DNA of 64,000 bases from JBBQFI01 sp038321775 (GCA_038321775.1 JBBQFI010000001.1:310001-374000); one strand, 5' to 3'. Shown: positions 6,407 through 16,095, numbered from the stretch's first letter. Made by a program: numbers and translations. The notes: generated by a model from the sequence alone, not told the origin.

Positions 6407-9022
6407 ATGGCGGAACTTCCAAAAAATTACGATCCAGCGAGCGTCGAACAAAAATGGTACGCGCGCTGGTTGGAGCAGGGAGATTTTCGCGCGGACGCTC
6501 ACTCAAGCAAACCGGCGTTCTCCATTGTCATGCCGCCACCGAACATCACTGGCGTGCTCACACTCGGTCATGTGTTGAATAACACGATTCAGGATGTTCT
6601 GGCGCGCAGAGCTCGAATGAGCGGATATGAAGTACTCTGGCTGCCAGGCGTCGATCATGCGGGCGTGGCCACGCAGACTGCGGTGGAGAAACATTTGTGG
6701 CGCACGGAAAAGAAATCGCGTCACGATCTTGGGCGCGAAGAATTTCTCCGGCGCGTGGTGCAATGGCAGGACAAACATGGCGGCATCATCATCGAGCAAC
6801 TGAAACGTCTTGGCTGTTCCGCAGATTGGTCGAGGCTACGTTACACCTTCGATGAATCTTATGTGCGCGCGGTTCAGCAGGTCTTTGTCGATCTTTACAA
6901 GGAAGGTCTGATTTATCGCGGCAAGCGAATGATCAATTGGGATCCTGCGGCACTGACTGCGTTGTCAGACGAAGAAGTCATTCCCACACCGCAGAAGAGC
7001 ACGCTCTATTTTGTGCGCTACGAAATTGCGGACGAGCCGGGGCGTTATCTCGAAATCGCAACGACGCGTCCGGAAACAATTATGGCCGATACCGGAATCG
7101 CCGTTCATCCGAATGACAAACGTTATCGCGATCTGATCGGCAAACATGCCTGGCGTCCGCTCGCGCGTGAAAAAATTCCGATCGTCGCTGACGAAGCGAT
7201 TGATCCGGAGTTCGGCACGGGCGTTCTAAAAGTGACGCCGGCACACGACAAGGTCGACTTCGAGATCGGGGAGCGTCACAAACTTCCGATTATCGATGTT
7301 CTACATCCTGATGGCCGAATAAATTGCCCGGCAGTTCCTGAGTTGGATGGGCTCGATCGTTTTGAGGCGCGCAAAAAAGCGGCCGTGATGCTGAAGGAAA
7401 GCGGCCTGCTCGCCAAAGAAGAGCCATACGAGAATAATATTGGATTTAGCGAGCGCGCCGGAGTGCCGATTGAGCCGCGATTAAGCGAGCAATGGTTTTT
7501 ACGTTATCCAAAAACAAAAGAAGCGTTGCACGTTGTTCGCGAGCATCTTATTCGATTCTTCCCTCAGCATTGGGAAAAAGTTTACGCGCCGTGGCTCGAG
7601 AACATACGGGATTGGTGCATTAGCCGCCAAATTTGGTGGGGCCATCGAATCCCGGCATGGCATGGCCCCGACGGAAAAGTCGCCGTGCAAGTCGATTCGC
7701 CCGGTAGCGACTGGTCGCAGGATCCGGACACGCTCGACACCTGGTTCTCTTCCTGGCTTTGGGCTTATGAAACGATGGATGCGGAAACGCGGAAGAAGTT
7801 TTACCCGACGAGCGTTCTCGTGACCGCTCCGGACATCATTTTCTTTTGGGTGGCGCGCATGATTGTGGCGGGATTGCATTTTAAGCCCGGCAAGTCGGAC
7901 CGAATCGAAGACAACATTGCGTTTCGCGACGTTTTTTTTACGGGCCTGATCCGCGATCAGGAGGGTCGCAAAATGTCGAAGTCGTTAGGCAATTCGCCCG
8001 ATCCACTCGATTTGATTTCGAAATACGGCGCAGACGGTTTGCGTTTCGGTTTATTGCGCATGGCGCCGACGGGACAGGATATTCGGTTCGAGGAGAAACA
8101 GATCGAAGAGGGACGCAACTTCGCCACAAAACTTTGGAATGCATCACGCTTCCGCCAAATGCACGCGCCGAGCGATCCGGCTCCAAATCTTGCTGATCTT
8201 TCCCTTTCCATTTACGCGATCGAAGTTCTATCGCGCTTAAACGAAACGATCGGCGCAGTGGAAGCGGCCTACGCGCAATATCTGTTCAGTAATGTCGCGC
8301 AGCGGCTCTACGATTTTTTCTGGAATGATTACTGCGATTGGTTCGTTGAGGCGTCGAAGAGCGACATCTTCAGCGAAGACGATTCGCGCAAAACGTCAGC
8401 GCTGGCGGTCATGGATCTGGTGCTCTCTGCGGTTCTGCGATTACTGCATCCTTTCATGCCGCACATCACAGAAGAGCTTTGGTCTTTACTCGGTTTCGGC
8501 AAGGACTCGATTCAATTTACCGAAACCCCGCGAGTCTTCGGATTGGATGCCGATCTTGCAAACAAAGGCGCGCGCGTTTCGGCGATTTACAAAACAATTC
8601 AAGCCGGTCGCAATTTACGCGCCGATGCGAAGATTCCGTCGAACAAGAAAGTTCGTTTCGTTTTGCGCACCTCGGACGAATCGATTCAGGAAGAGTTTCC
8701 GATCATCGCCCGGTTGCTGAACGCAGAGGAAGTTGCGCTCGATTCAAATTTCGAAACTCAGCCTGGCGGTCCGGTCGCAGCTACCGTGTTAGGCGAACTT
8801 TTCCTTGTGGTCGCCGAGACCGACAAGAAAGTGGAAAGCGATAGGCTCGACAAAGAGATCGCGAAAATTGAGAACGAATTGCGTGTTGTGAAAAGCAAGT
8901 TGTCGAACTCCGCTTTCGTCGAAAAAGCACCAGCAGAGGTCGTGGCAGAACATCGCCGGCGCGAAACGGATTTTACCGAGCGGCTGGCGCAACTGCAGCG
9001 CGCGCGCGCGGCGCTTGATTGA
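6407..9022 (+). CDS. valS: Valyl-tRNA synthetase
   Basis: An 871-residue class I synthetase. The HIGH-type motif is in PPPNITGVLTLGHVLN near residue 45, with Thr-Leu in place of the more usual His-Met. The KMSKS loop is GRKMSKSLGNSPDPLD near residue 525. The editing domain lies between, with TTRPETIMADTGIAV and DPEFGTGVLKVTPAHD. The last 60 residues form the charged coiled coil typical of ValRS. The 3' end overlaps the convergent methyltransferase gene by 50 bp. The codons for SLG after the KMSKS loop are one copy of the iterated 9-mer, so that motif sits even inside a strongly conserved site. Confidence 0.97.
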   Translation: MAELPKNYDPASVEQKWYARWLEQGDFRADAHSSKPAFSIVMPPPNITGVLTLGHVLNNTIQDVLARRARMSGYEVLWLPGVDHAGVATQTAVEKHLWRTEKKSRHDLGREEFLRRVVQWQDKHGGIIIEQLKRLGCSADWSRLRYTFDESYVRAVQQVFVDLYKEGLIYRGKRMINWDPAALTALSDEEVIPTPQKSTLYFVRYEIADEPGRYLEIATTRPETIMADTGIAVHPNDKRYRDLIGKHAWRPLAREKIPIVADEAIDPEFGTGVLKVTPAHDKVDFEIGERHKLPIIDVLHPDGRINCPAVPELDGLDRFEARKKAAVMLKESGLLAKEEPYENNIGFSERAGVPIEPRLSEQWFLRYPKTKEALHVVREHLIRFFPQHWEKVYAPWLENIRDWCISRQIWWGHRIPAWHGPDGKVAVQVDSPGSDWSQDPDTLDTWFSSWLWAYETMDAETRKKFYPTSVLVTAPDIIFFWVARMIVAGLHFKPGKSDRIEDNIAFRDVFFTGLIRDQEGRKMSKSLGNSPDPLDLISKYGADGLRFGLLRMAPTGQDIRFEEKQIEEGRNFATKLWNASRFRQMHAPSDPAPNLADLSLSIYAIEVLSRLNETIGAVEAAYAQYLFSNVAQRLYDFFWNDYCDWFVEASKSDIFSEDDSRKTSALAVMDLVLSAVLRLLHPFMPHITEELWSLLGFGKDSIQFTETPRVFGLDADLANKGARVSAIYKTIQAGRNLRADAKIPSNKKVRFVLRTSDESIQEEFPIIARLLNAEEVALDSNFETQPGGPVAATVLGELFLVVAETDKKVESDRLDKEIAKIENELRVVKSKLSNSAFVEKAPAEVVAEHRRRETDFTERLAQLQRARAALD

Positions 9023-9719
9023 AAATGATGCGGTGACTGAGTACCTGCGCACCGCGCGCTTCGAAAAATTCTTTTAGCTCTGGCGTGTAGCAGGTGCCGT
9101 CAAACTCGCGGTTCAGCTCGAACCAGATGCGACCGCCCGGCGCAAGATGCCGTGAGATATCGTCGAGAAAGAAGTCCCATTCTTCAACGCTCCAAAGTCC
9201 AGGCACCTTGTGATTGTTAAAACAAACCATGTGGGCCGTGATGAGATCGAATTTTTTTCCAAGATCGGGCAGGAGAACAAATGCCTGGATCCGCCAAACC
9301 ACGCGTTTCACTCCGAGCAGCGCGATCGTTTCGTTAAACATCGGCATGTCATCGAGATCCATGCCGACGGCGTCGTGGCCCAGCAATTGGCAGATGTAAA
9401 TAAAATATCCGCTGCCCGAACCGATATCGAGAACGCGCCGGCTCCGGCCAATGTCGAGTTCCAGATCCCGAATTCGGTCAAGGTTGGCGTTGAGCCAGGT
9501 GGGTAAATCGAGATACTTCGCCGGAGTATCGCCAGGGTTTTCAACCTGATATCGCCGACACACTTTCTCGAATTTTTCGAGATCGATTGTCTTAATGATT
9601 GCGGCCGCATCGAATTCGCGCGGTATTCGTCTTTTCAAAAGAGCGCGACGAAACCGGTGGTTAGCGCTTTTGAAAGCGGCACCACTGAGAAGTTTTCCAA
9701 TTTTATGTGAAAAGCGCAT
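8973..9719 (-). CDS. Class I SAM-dependent methyltransferase
   Basis: A 248-residue protein with a Rossmann-type methyltransferase core. Motif I is VLDIGSGSGYFIYICQLLG (about residues 90-110), the acidic residue after strand 2 is in GMDLDDMP, and FDLITAHMVCFN marks the later strand. The first 80 residues are basic and may form a helical cap. The substrate cannot be predicted. It converges on valS with a 50-bp tail-to-tail overlap. Its start lies about 100 bp from cstA, which is transcribed divergently. Confidence 0.8.
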   Translation of the reverse strand: MRFSHKIGKLLSGAAFKSANHRFRRALLKRRIPREFDAAAIIKTIDLEKFEKVCRRYQVENPGDTPAKYLDLPTWLNANLDRIRDLELDIGRSRRVLDIGSGSGYFIYICQLLGHDAVGMDLDDMPMFNETIALLGVKRVVWRIQAFVLLPDLGKKFDLITAHMVCFNNHKVPGLWSVEEWDFFLDDISRHLAPGGRIWFELNREFDGTCYTPELKEFFEARGAQVLSHRIIFNQAPRARAAVAPAAR

Positions 9720-9815
9720 GAGGGAATGAGCCGCTTCGTAAATCGAGCCGATGCCGCTGTCAACCGCTGTGGCTTTCGGCGAAGCTTTGATATAATAATG
9801 TCGGTCGAGGTTGCG

Positions 9816-11864
9816 ATGAGCATTTGGAAAAAATTATTATGGTTTGCGGTGGCCGCCGTCGGCGCGGGCTCCGTCGCTGTCCTCGCGATGTCGCGCGGCG
9901 AGAAAATCAGCGCCCTCTGGATTATTACGGCGGGACTTTGCGCACTCGCGATAAGTTACCGTTTTTACAGCAAATGGCTCGCGACGAAAGTTCTCGTCTT
10001 AAATGATAATCGCGCGACGCCGGCCGTTGTGCAGGCAGACGGAAAAGATTTCGTGCCGACAAATCGGTGGATGGTTTTCGGTCACCACTTTGCCGCCATC
10101 GCCGGACCGGGACCATTAGTCGGACCTGTGCTCGCCGCGCAATTTGGTTTTTTGCCGGGAACACTTTGGATTTTAATCGGCGCGACTCTTGGCGGCGGAG
10201 TGCACGATATGATTGTGCTTTTCGCTTCCGTCCGTCGCCGCGGGAAAACGCTTGGGCAGATGGTGAAGGAGGAGGTCGGCGCCGGTGTTGGTGTGCTCGC
10301 GTTGGTCAGCGTGCTCGCGATCATGATTATCCTGATGGCGGTGCTCGCGCTCGTCGTGGTGCAAGCGCTCGCAAAAAGTCCGTGGGGAGTATTTACAATC
10401 GCGATGACGATTCCGGTCGCGTTCATCATGGGAATCGGATTGCGCACGGGAAAAGTAAACGTCACTGCGGTTACAATTTTCGGATTGGCCGGATTGGCCT
10501 TCGCTGTTTGGGGTGGGCAGTTCCTTGCGCATTTTCCCGCGATCGAAGCCTGGTTCCGGCATGACGAGAAATGGATTGCCTGGGCGGTCATGCTTTACGG
10601 ATTGGCGGCTTCGATTTTGCCGATCTGGATGCTTCTGACACCGCGCGATTACCTCAGCACGTTTTTGAAACTTGGAACGGTGGCTGCGCTCGCTGTCGCA
10701 GTCATCCTAATCCATCCGGTGCTGCAGATGCCGGCGCTCACTCGATTCATTGATGGCTCCGGCCTTGTTTTCGCAGGCCCGGTTTTTCCATTCGTTTGTA
10801 TCACGATCGCTTGCGGCGCGGTCTCGGGCTTTCATTCGCTGATCGCGTCAGGCACGACGCCGAAAATGGTCGCGAGCGAAACAAGAATTCGCGACATCGG
10901 ATATGGAGCGATGGTGACCGAAATGATGGTCGCATTGATGGCAATGGTCGCGGCCTGCGTTTTGCAGCCCGGGGAATATTTCGCCATCAATACCAAAGGC
11001 ACGCCAACCGAAGTCGTGGCCAGAGTCAGCGCAGCCGGTTTTCCCGTGTCGGTAAACGAAATGGAACGACTCGCGACGGATCTCGGCGAAAAAACAATGT
11101 TCAATCGTGCGGGCGGCGCGCCCACATTTGCCGTGGGCATGGCGCACATGTTTTCCCGCATCTCTTCGAGTCCGACTGCGCTCGCGCTCTGGTATCACTT
11201 CGCCATCATGTTCGAAGCGCTCTTTATTTTAACGACGCTGGATGCCGGCACGCGCGTGGGTCGGTTTCTTCTCCAGGACTTGTTAGGCAACTTGTGGCGA
11301 CCGCTCGGCAATACCAGATCATGGAGCGCCAATTTTTTTGCGAGCGTGCTGCTGGTCGCGGCCTGGGGGTGGTTCCTTTACCAGGGGGTGATCGATCCAC
11401 TTGGCGGGATTAATTCGCTCTGGCCGCTTTTTGGATTGGCCAACCAATTACTTTCCGTGATCGCGCTTTGCCTGGGCACGACCCTGTTGATCAAAATGCA
11501 GAAGACAAAATATATCTTCATCACTTTGGTTCCGCTTTGTTTTATGTGCGCGGTTACCTTCTACGCCGGGTATCTAAAGACTTTCTCGGCCGACCCGCGG
11601 ATTGGATTTTTGAGCGGTGCGCAATCACTGGTTCTCAGCGCGGGCTCGATGGCGGATTCAGCAAAAGCGGCGGATGCCATGCGACAGGCAGCAGTGTGGC
11701 GTCTCGATGCGATCGTCGCGCTCGCTTTTTTAGTTTTGGTATTCCTGATCGTGGCAGGCTGTGCGTTGGAATGGTGGCGTCTGCTTCGTGGGAGCAAACC
11801 GATCGTCTTGCACGAGAGCGAATTCGTTGCCGTGTCGGCCGCGCCAGCTGCTCATCTCGCCTAA
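9816..11864 (+). CDS. cstA: Carbon starvation protein CstA family transporter
   Basis: A 682-residue inner-membrane protein with about 16 hydrophobic segments. CstA proteins take up peptides or pyruvate under carbon limitation. Family signatures include NRWMVFGHHFAAIAGPGPL, GGVHDMIVLFASVRRRGK and GTTPKMVASE. The frame is open from 9726, but the ATG at 9816 is preferred because GAGG stands about 6 bases upstream and it opens a normal membrane helix. A 9-mer copy covers the stop codon. There is no adjacent btsSR-like regulator. Confidence 0.9.
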   Translation: MSIWKKLLWFAVAAVGAGSVAVLAMSRGEKISALWIITAGLCALAISYRFYSKWLATKVLVLNDNRATPAVVQADGKDFVPTNRWMVFGHHFAAIAGPGPLVGPVLAAQFGFLPGTLWILIGATLGGGVHDMIVLFASVRRRGKTLGQMVKEEVGAGVGVLALVSVLAIMIILMAVLALVVVQALAKSPWGVFTIAMTIPVAFIMGIGLRTGKVNVTAVTIFGLAGLAFAVWGGQFLAHFPAIEAWFRHDEKWIAWAVMLYGLAASILPIWMLLTPRDYLSTFLKLGTVAALAVAVILIHPVLQMPALTRFIDGSGLVFAGPVFPFVCITIACGAVSGFHSLIASGTTPKMVASETRIRDIGYGAMVTEMMVALMAMVAACVLQPGEYFAINTKGTPTEVVARVSAAGFPVSVNEMERLATDLGEKTMFNRAGGAPTFAVGMAHMFSRISSSPTALALWYHFAIMFEALFILTTLDAGTRVGRFLLQDLLGNLWRPLGNTRSWSANFFASVLLVAAWGWFLYQGVIDPLGGINSLWPLFGLANQLLSVIALCLGTTLLIKMQKTKYIFITLVPLCFMCAVTFYAGYLKTFSADPRIGFLSGAQSLVLSAGSMADSAKAADAMRQAAVWRLDAIVALAFLVLVFLIVAGCALEWWRLLRGSKPIVLHESEFVAVSAAPAAHLA

Positions 11865-11882
11865 CGAGACAGCACCAGAAAC

Positions 11883-12284
11883 CTATTTGCGGTGCAATGG
11901 AACAACGATTTCCTGATTGCGACGCAACAGGACAACCTTGCCATCCTGAATTTCTTTCAGCGTGACCTGATAGGTTTGATTTCCTATCTGTAACCCGAAC
12001 TGCTGGCCTTCCTTCATCACCTTGCCATTGATAATGGCAAAACGATCGGTCGCGCCGAGCGTTATTGAACTCACGAGAAAAACCGTGGGAGAAATATCAG
12101 GCCCTGCCGTTTCCGGTCCGGTTTTCACTGCCGGCTTCCAGCCAATCGGCCAAAATGGATTTCGCTCGTTCGCGTCCAAAGCGAAGGTCGATTTATTTTT
12201 CTCATCGACCAACTTCGTCTCAGCGGCGCTTGCCGATTGCCAACTGATCAAGATGATCGTGAAAATAAGCCAGATGGTTTTCAT
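11883..12284 (-). CDS. PilP-position periplasmic protein of the pilus cluster
   Basis: A 133-residue protein with a signal peptide (MKTIWLIFTIILISWQSASA) and a mature part containing RNPFWPIGW and a C-terminal beta-rich domain with VTLKEIQDGKVVLLRR. PilP links the PilN-PilO inner-membrane complex to the PilQ secretin. The position, the secretion signal and the RNPFWP motif (compare the R-D-P-F motif of PilP) suggest the same job, but direct homology is weak. It overlaps the pilO-like stop by ATGA, so translation is coupled. It is the last gene of the cluster, and no pilQ follows. Confidence 0.6.
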   Translation of the reverse strand: MKTIWLIFTIILISWQSASAAETKLVDEKNKSTFALDANERNPFWPIGWKPAVKTGPETAGPDISPTVFLVSSITLGATDRFAIINGKVMKEGQQFGLQIGNQTYQVTLKEIQDGKVVLLRRNQEIVVPLHRK

Positions 12285-12859
12285 GGTTTCACGAGTGTTG
12301 TCGCAAGGGCCATCGTGACCTGTTGATATTGTGGTTCGGCTGCGCTGGCATGGATACTCAACTTCGTCACGGTCAAAAGCGGTTCGGTATTTTCGAGTTT
12401 GGCAATCGCTGCCCCCAAGGTGACAAAATCGGTTTCAGGAATCTCGATTGTCCAGGCGTCGTTGACCCAAGCCGATAACTCAGGCTGGGCGAATGCCTCG
12501 CTTGTATCCAGGCGAATGTTCGCTTTATCGATCTGTTGATTAGCGAAAAATGTTTTTATTCGCGGTGGAAACCACGCAATAGGTGCGCCTTCCGGATTCA
12601 TTCCCTTAAGTGCTGCGAACCGACTGGTGGCCGCTCCAGCCTGTCGCTCAAGATTCTTTACCTTGGCCATTTCGCTTCTTGAGCTTCCGATTTTGTTTTG
12701 CAGATCGTTGATGGAAACGAGCATGGAATCGCGGCTCCGACTTAGCGGGCCGAGAAAAAAGCTGAAGTAAACGTAGAGCAGAATAAAAAAGCCGATCACA
12801 CTCAAAGCCATTTTCTGGATCTGATCTTTACTGAACTTTTTGAGATCGATCTTTATCAT
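12281..12859 (-). CDS. pilO: PilO-like pilus assembly protein
   Basis: A 192-residue bitopic membrane protein. It has a short cytoplasmic N-terminus, one membrane helix at about residues 17-35 (MALSVIGFFILLYVYFSFF), a coiled coil to about residue 75 and a ferredoxin-like C-terminal domain. This is the PilO layout, although sequence similarity to proteobacterial PilO is low. It recalls the PilO-like protein of the Akkermansia cluster. Start and stop overlap both neighbours by ATGA, which indicates tight translational coupling in a four-gene operon. Confidence 0.7.
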   Translation of the reverse strand: MIKIDLKKFSKDQIQKMALSVIGFFILLYVYFSFFLGPLSRSRDSMLVSINDLQNKIGSSRSEMAKVKNLERQAGAATSRFAALKGMNPEGAPIAWFPPRIKTFFANQQIDKANIRLDTSEAFAQPELSAWVNDAWTIEIPETDFVTLGAAIAKLENTEPLLTVTKLSIHASAAEPQYQQVTMALATTLVKP

Positions 12860-13506
12860 GACTTTTTCTTACGCTCCGGAGCAGGAGTCTCGGCGGCTTT
12901 CGCGGCAGCGGGATTATTGAAGTTTACGCTCAGGACAAAACGCGCCATCGGCATATTGGCGCCGGCCACGTTCACGATCGTGTCGAGATCTTCCAGTGTT
13001 TTAAATTCCACTTTCACTTCGCCGTAATCTTTTCCTAATTGTTCAAGCACCAGTTGGCGCAAATCTTCCGCTGCGGCGCGCGGTTCCCGCCCGGCGGCAA
13101 CGCCTTCAATCGCAACGTGCACTATTTTGTCAGTTCCTACGGTTCCCTCAAGAGAGGTCAGCTGGGTGTTCGGCGCGACGCAACGCGCCACGCGCTCGAA
13201 AAATGGCGCCCAGTAAAAGCGGTTCGCGATCATGTCATCCAGCACGCGTGTCGTGTTGATGATGCCGTTGAGTTCTTCAGATTTTTTCTGGGCCGCGGTA
13301 ACTTGCGGTTCGACTTTCGCCCAATCAGCCTGCACGGCGGAAAGCCGGCTCTTGATCTCAAGCGTGCGATACGCGCTCCACATGTAATAGAGAAAAAGCA
13401 GCGCACCGATTCCCCCGAGCACCATCATGCCGATTTTCAACGGATCGCGCTGGCGCTGCCGCTGTTCTGAAATCTCCTCGTGTAGGAGGTTAAGATGCAG
13501 CGCCAT
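12856..13506 (-). CDS. pilN: PilN-like pilus assembly protein
   Basis: A 216-residue bitopic protein. The start MALHLNLLHEEI matches the short N-terminal peptide by which PilN binds PilM. A membrane helix at about residues 27-45 and a coiled coil follow, then a periplasmic alpha/beta domain (VARCVAPNTQLTSLEG and later). The C-terminus is basic (APERKKKS). The frame is open to 13545, but the ATG at 13506, 5 bp after the pilM stop, gives the expected N-terminus. Confidence 0.75.
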   Translation of the reverse strand: MALHLNLLHEEISEQRQRQRDPLKIGMMVLGGIGALLFLYYMWSAYRTLEIKSRLSAVQADWAKVEPQVTAAQKKSEELNGIINTTRVLDDMIANRFYWAPFFERVARCVAPNTQLTSLEGTVGTDKIVHVAIEGVAAGREPRAAAEDLRQLVLEQLGKDYGEVKVEFKTLEDLDTIVNVAGANMPMARFVLSVNFNNPAAAKAAETPAPERKKKS

Positions 13507-13511
13507 GGTCG

Positions 13512-14585
13512 TTAATTTCTCAGGTACTCGAATGCAGCGCCACACGCCACATTCAGGGATACGAATTCATTTGGCAGCGCCGAGCGTTTTGCTGCTGGCA
13601 ATGCTACCTCACATGTCTCGAGCGGATCCCAAATCTCACAGGGCAGCCCGAGTTCATCGCTTAAGGTTTGCAGAATCGCCTCGACGCGAGCCAGTCCACC
13701 CGACACGAAAATGCGATGGATGCTTTCCTCACGTTGGCCTTCAAAAAATCCGATCGAATTGCGTACTTCGGTCGCCAGCAGCATGAGCGAATCACGGCAA
13801 ATCTCCGTCATGCCAGCGTCGCCTTGCTCAACCATCAGACGCGCTGCGTTTGTGTCGAGTGCGCCATCTGCTGTTAAAGCTTCGTTCAACACCTTTCCGC
13901 CGTAATCAATGCTTCGCACGAGCACGAGCTCTTTCTTGCTACCGATCAAAACGGTGCTTTGCACATGTCCCATGTCCAGGAGTACGAAAGTATCGTTGGC
14001 GAAAATTTCGGGGTAGGCGAACTCGAAAGCGTTGAAAGAACAGACTGGCGCGAGCTGTAAAAGTTCTGCTGATAGCCGCGCTTTGCTAACTGCTTCGGTA
14101 ATCATCTTCACACCCGGTCGAAGCATGCCGCCGACGAGATATTTTGCTTTCGTCGCGACCATTGTTTCCAATCCTCCCTGTGAAGTAACCGGATCCGCAG
14201 CATCTTCGCGTTCACTGCGTTTTGCTGCTACCGGTGCGCAATCGAGCACGAAATCTTTGCACTCCTGGTTCAGAACAGCGAGGCCGTTGAGACGGAGCGC
14301 GTTACGAAGGAGATCGACCGGAGTATCCGGTTGCTCGATGATGCGCAGAAGAGAATCCGGATCGGAAAGAGCAAGCGCACATGCCTTCGTGCTGCTTCCG
14401 AGATCCTTGACCAGCAATTTGATTTGCTGAGCCAACTCGTCTGAAGTGTTCAGTTGTTCCGGAACTTCTCGCGAAGCAAAATTGGTCAGGACAAAGCGTT
14501 CTTCGCCCTTTCGCTGCAGCAAAACTCCCTTGAAGATGTGCTTCCCGAGATCAATGCCTATGACAGAATTTCCGCGTCTCGCCAT
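13512..14585 (-). CDS. pilM: Type IV pilus assembly ATPase-fold protein PilM
   Basis: A 357-residue cytoplasmic protein with the actin/FtsA fold. VIGIDLGKHIFKGVLL is the first phosphate loop, FVLLDMGHVQSTVLIG the second, and IFVSGGLARVEAIL the adenosine loop. PilM binds PilN on the inner face of the membrane and organises the pilus alignment complex. The ATG at 14585 is chosen over the in-frame ATG at 14600, as it directly precedes the fold. Homologous genes occur together in other Verrucomicrobia, where the cluster also includes a PilQ-like secretin, which is absent here. Confidence 0.85.
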   Translation of the reverse strand: MARRGNSVIGIDLGKHIFKGVLLQRKGEERFVLTNFASREVPEQLNTSDELAQQIKLLVKDLGSSTKACALALSDPDSLLRIIEQPDTPVDLLRNALRLNGLAVLNQECKDFVLDCAPVAAKRSEREDAADPVTSQGGLETMVATKAKYLVGGMLRPGVKMITEAVSKARLSAELLQLAPVCSFNAFEFAYPEIFANDTFVLLDMGHVQSTVLIGSKKELVLVRSIDYGGKVLNEALTADGALDTNAARLMVEQGDAGMTEICRDSLMLLATEVRNSIGFFEGQREESIHRIFVSGGLARVEAILQTLSDELGLPCEIWDPLETCEVALPAAKRSALPNEFVSLNVACGAAFEYLRN

Positions 14586-14685
14586 GATGCTGTCTCTCAT
14601 GTAGCGGGAAGCGTGCCGACATAGGTTGTTTTCTGGTACGAGCCACCGCTTCTAGGACGGACGGCCAGTTTACCAAGCAGGAAAT

Positions 14686-16095
14686 TTAAGCAGCTTTCGA
14701 CGCCCGATAACCGAAGAATTCCCGCTCTTTGATAATGCGTTTGACCTCGGGCGGGACCATCGTTTCCCAGCCGCTGTCCCCGGATTGTAATTTCGCCAAA
14801 GCGTCCGGCGGGAAAATGCTCAGATATTCCGAATGATAGTCCGTGATCTCGACGATGAACTTGTTATCGATCAAGTAGCAGTAAAGCGATTGCAGATTTG
14901 GTGCGACGTGAAGATTTGTCGCCGTCAATATTTCGCCGGTCGTTTCGTCGACCATCGGATAGACGAAAAGCTTCAGGTTACCTTTGAACATTCGGCCGAG
15001 CGCTTCCAGAATTCCGCCTTCGAGATTGAGATAATATTTTTCGTCGAAAATTTCCATCAAACTCGGAAGTCCCATAACCAATCCGACCATCTTGTTCGTG
15101 TAGCGCGCAAGATAAGTCGCGAGACGGTAATACTCGCCGAATTTCGAGATCAAAACCGTCCTGCCCAGTGCGCCTAAAATGTCGACGCGGGCGAGAAAAT
15201 CTGCGTGGTTCAGTTGACCCTCGGAGAGAAGATTCTCCAGCGTCATTTCCATCAGGACAACCAGGTCGTCTTCCGCTACACCTTCCGCCAGCGCCGCACG
15301 GCGCGCTCCGTCCAACATGTCGTTCGTCGCGAGAGTTACGGGGCGGAAACTGCCGCGCTCGACCAGTATCGATTTCTTGTAGAGAACTTCCGCCGGTTGA
15401 ACCGACTCACCATCTGCTGTGAACATCACCGCATTCGTTAGGCCCTGACTGACCAGCTGCAAACTCATCAAGCGATTATCGACTCCCGCGTAAGCCGGTC
15501 CGGAAAATTTGATCATATCCACCGCGAGCCGTCCCGGAGCGAGATTTTCGTGCAGCGACGAAATCAATTTCAGAGGCTCATGATAATAAAATGCGCCGTA
15601 GAGTAAATTCACGCCGATGACACCGAGCGATTCCTGTTGATCGACATTTTCTTCATCCAGCATGCGCACGTGAATAATGATCTGGCTCGGTTCGGAACGC
15701 GTTTTTGTCTGGAAGCGTACGCCCAGCCAACCGTGCGATTCGTTGTGCTGTTTGAAGCTGCGCGCCGCGACCGTGTCGGCAAAAACGAAAAACGTTCGCT
15801 CGTCACCCATTTTGTCGTCCAGTCGCTCGATCAATAAATTGTATTCGTGATCGAGCATCGTTTGCAGACGCACGCGGCTGACGTAACGATCGCACGAGCC
15901 GTAAATCGCATCGCTGAACTGCATATCGTAAGCCGACATCGTCTTGGCGATCGTGCCCGATGCGCCGCCGACATGAAAAAAACGCCGCGCCACTTCCTGC
16001 CCCGCACCGATCTCGGCGAACGTGCCGTACTTGTCGGCATCGAGATTAATTTGGAACGCTTTTTTATTCGTTCCGATATCCATCTCAGCGTTCAT
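14686..16095 (-). CDS. Conserved protein of unknown function (469 aa)
   Basis: A 469-residue soluble protein with no signal peptide or membrane helix. The N-terminal stretch YGTFAEIGAGQEVARRFF, then GTIAKTMSAYDM and SDAIYG, is strongly conserved across Bacteroidota, Planctomycetota and Verrucomicrobiota as I recall. From memory, databases label the family inconsistently (for example as a nucleotidyltransferase or TonB-dependent receptor); I see no motif that supports either. GGAG lies about 5 bases before the ATG at 16095. It sits between pilM and the bat operon on the same strand, with about 70-100 bp on each side. Confidence 0.75.
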   Translation of the reverse strand: MNAEMDIGTNKKAFQINLDADKYGTFAEIGAGQEVARRFFHVGGASGTIAKTMSAYDMQFSDAIYGSCDRYVSRVRLQTMLDHEYNLLIERLDDKMGDERTFFVFADTVAARSFKQHNESHGWLGVRFQTKTRSEPSQIIIHVRMLDEENVDQQESLGVIGVNLLYGAFYYHEPLKLISSLHENLAPGRLAVDMIKFSGPAYAGVDNRLMSLQLVSQGLTNAVMFTADGESVQPAEVLYKKSILVERGSFRPVTLATNDMLDGARRAALAEGVAEDDLVVLMEMTLENLLSEGQLNHADFLARVDILGALGRTVLISKFGEYYRLATYLARYTNKMVGLVMGLPSLMEIFDEKYYLNLEGGILEALGRMFKGNLKLFVYPMVDETTGEILTATNLHVAPNLQSLYCYLIDNKFIVEITDYHSEYLSIFPPDALAKLQSGDSGWETMVPPEVKRIIKEREFFGYRASKAA

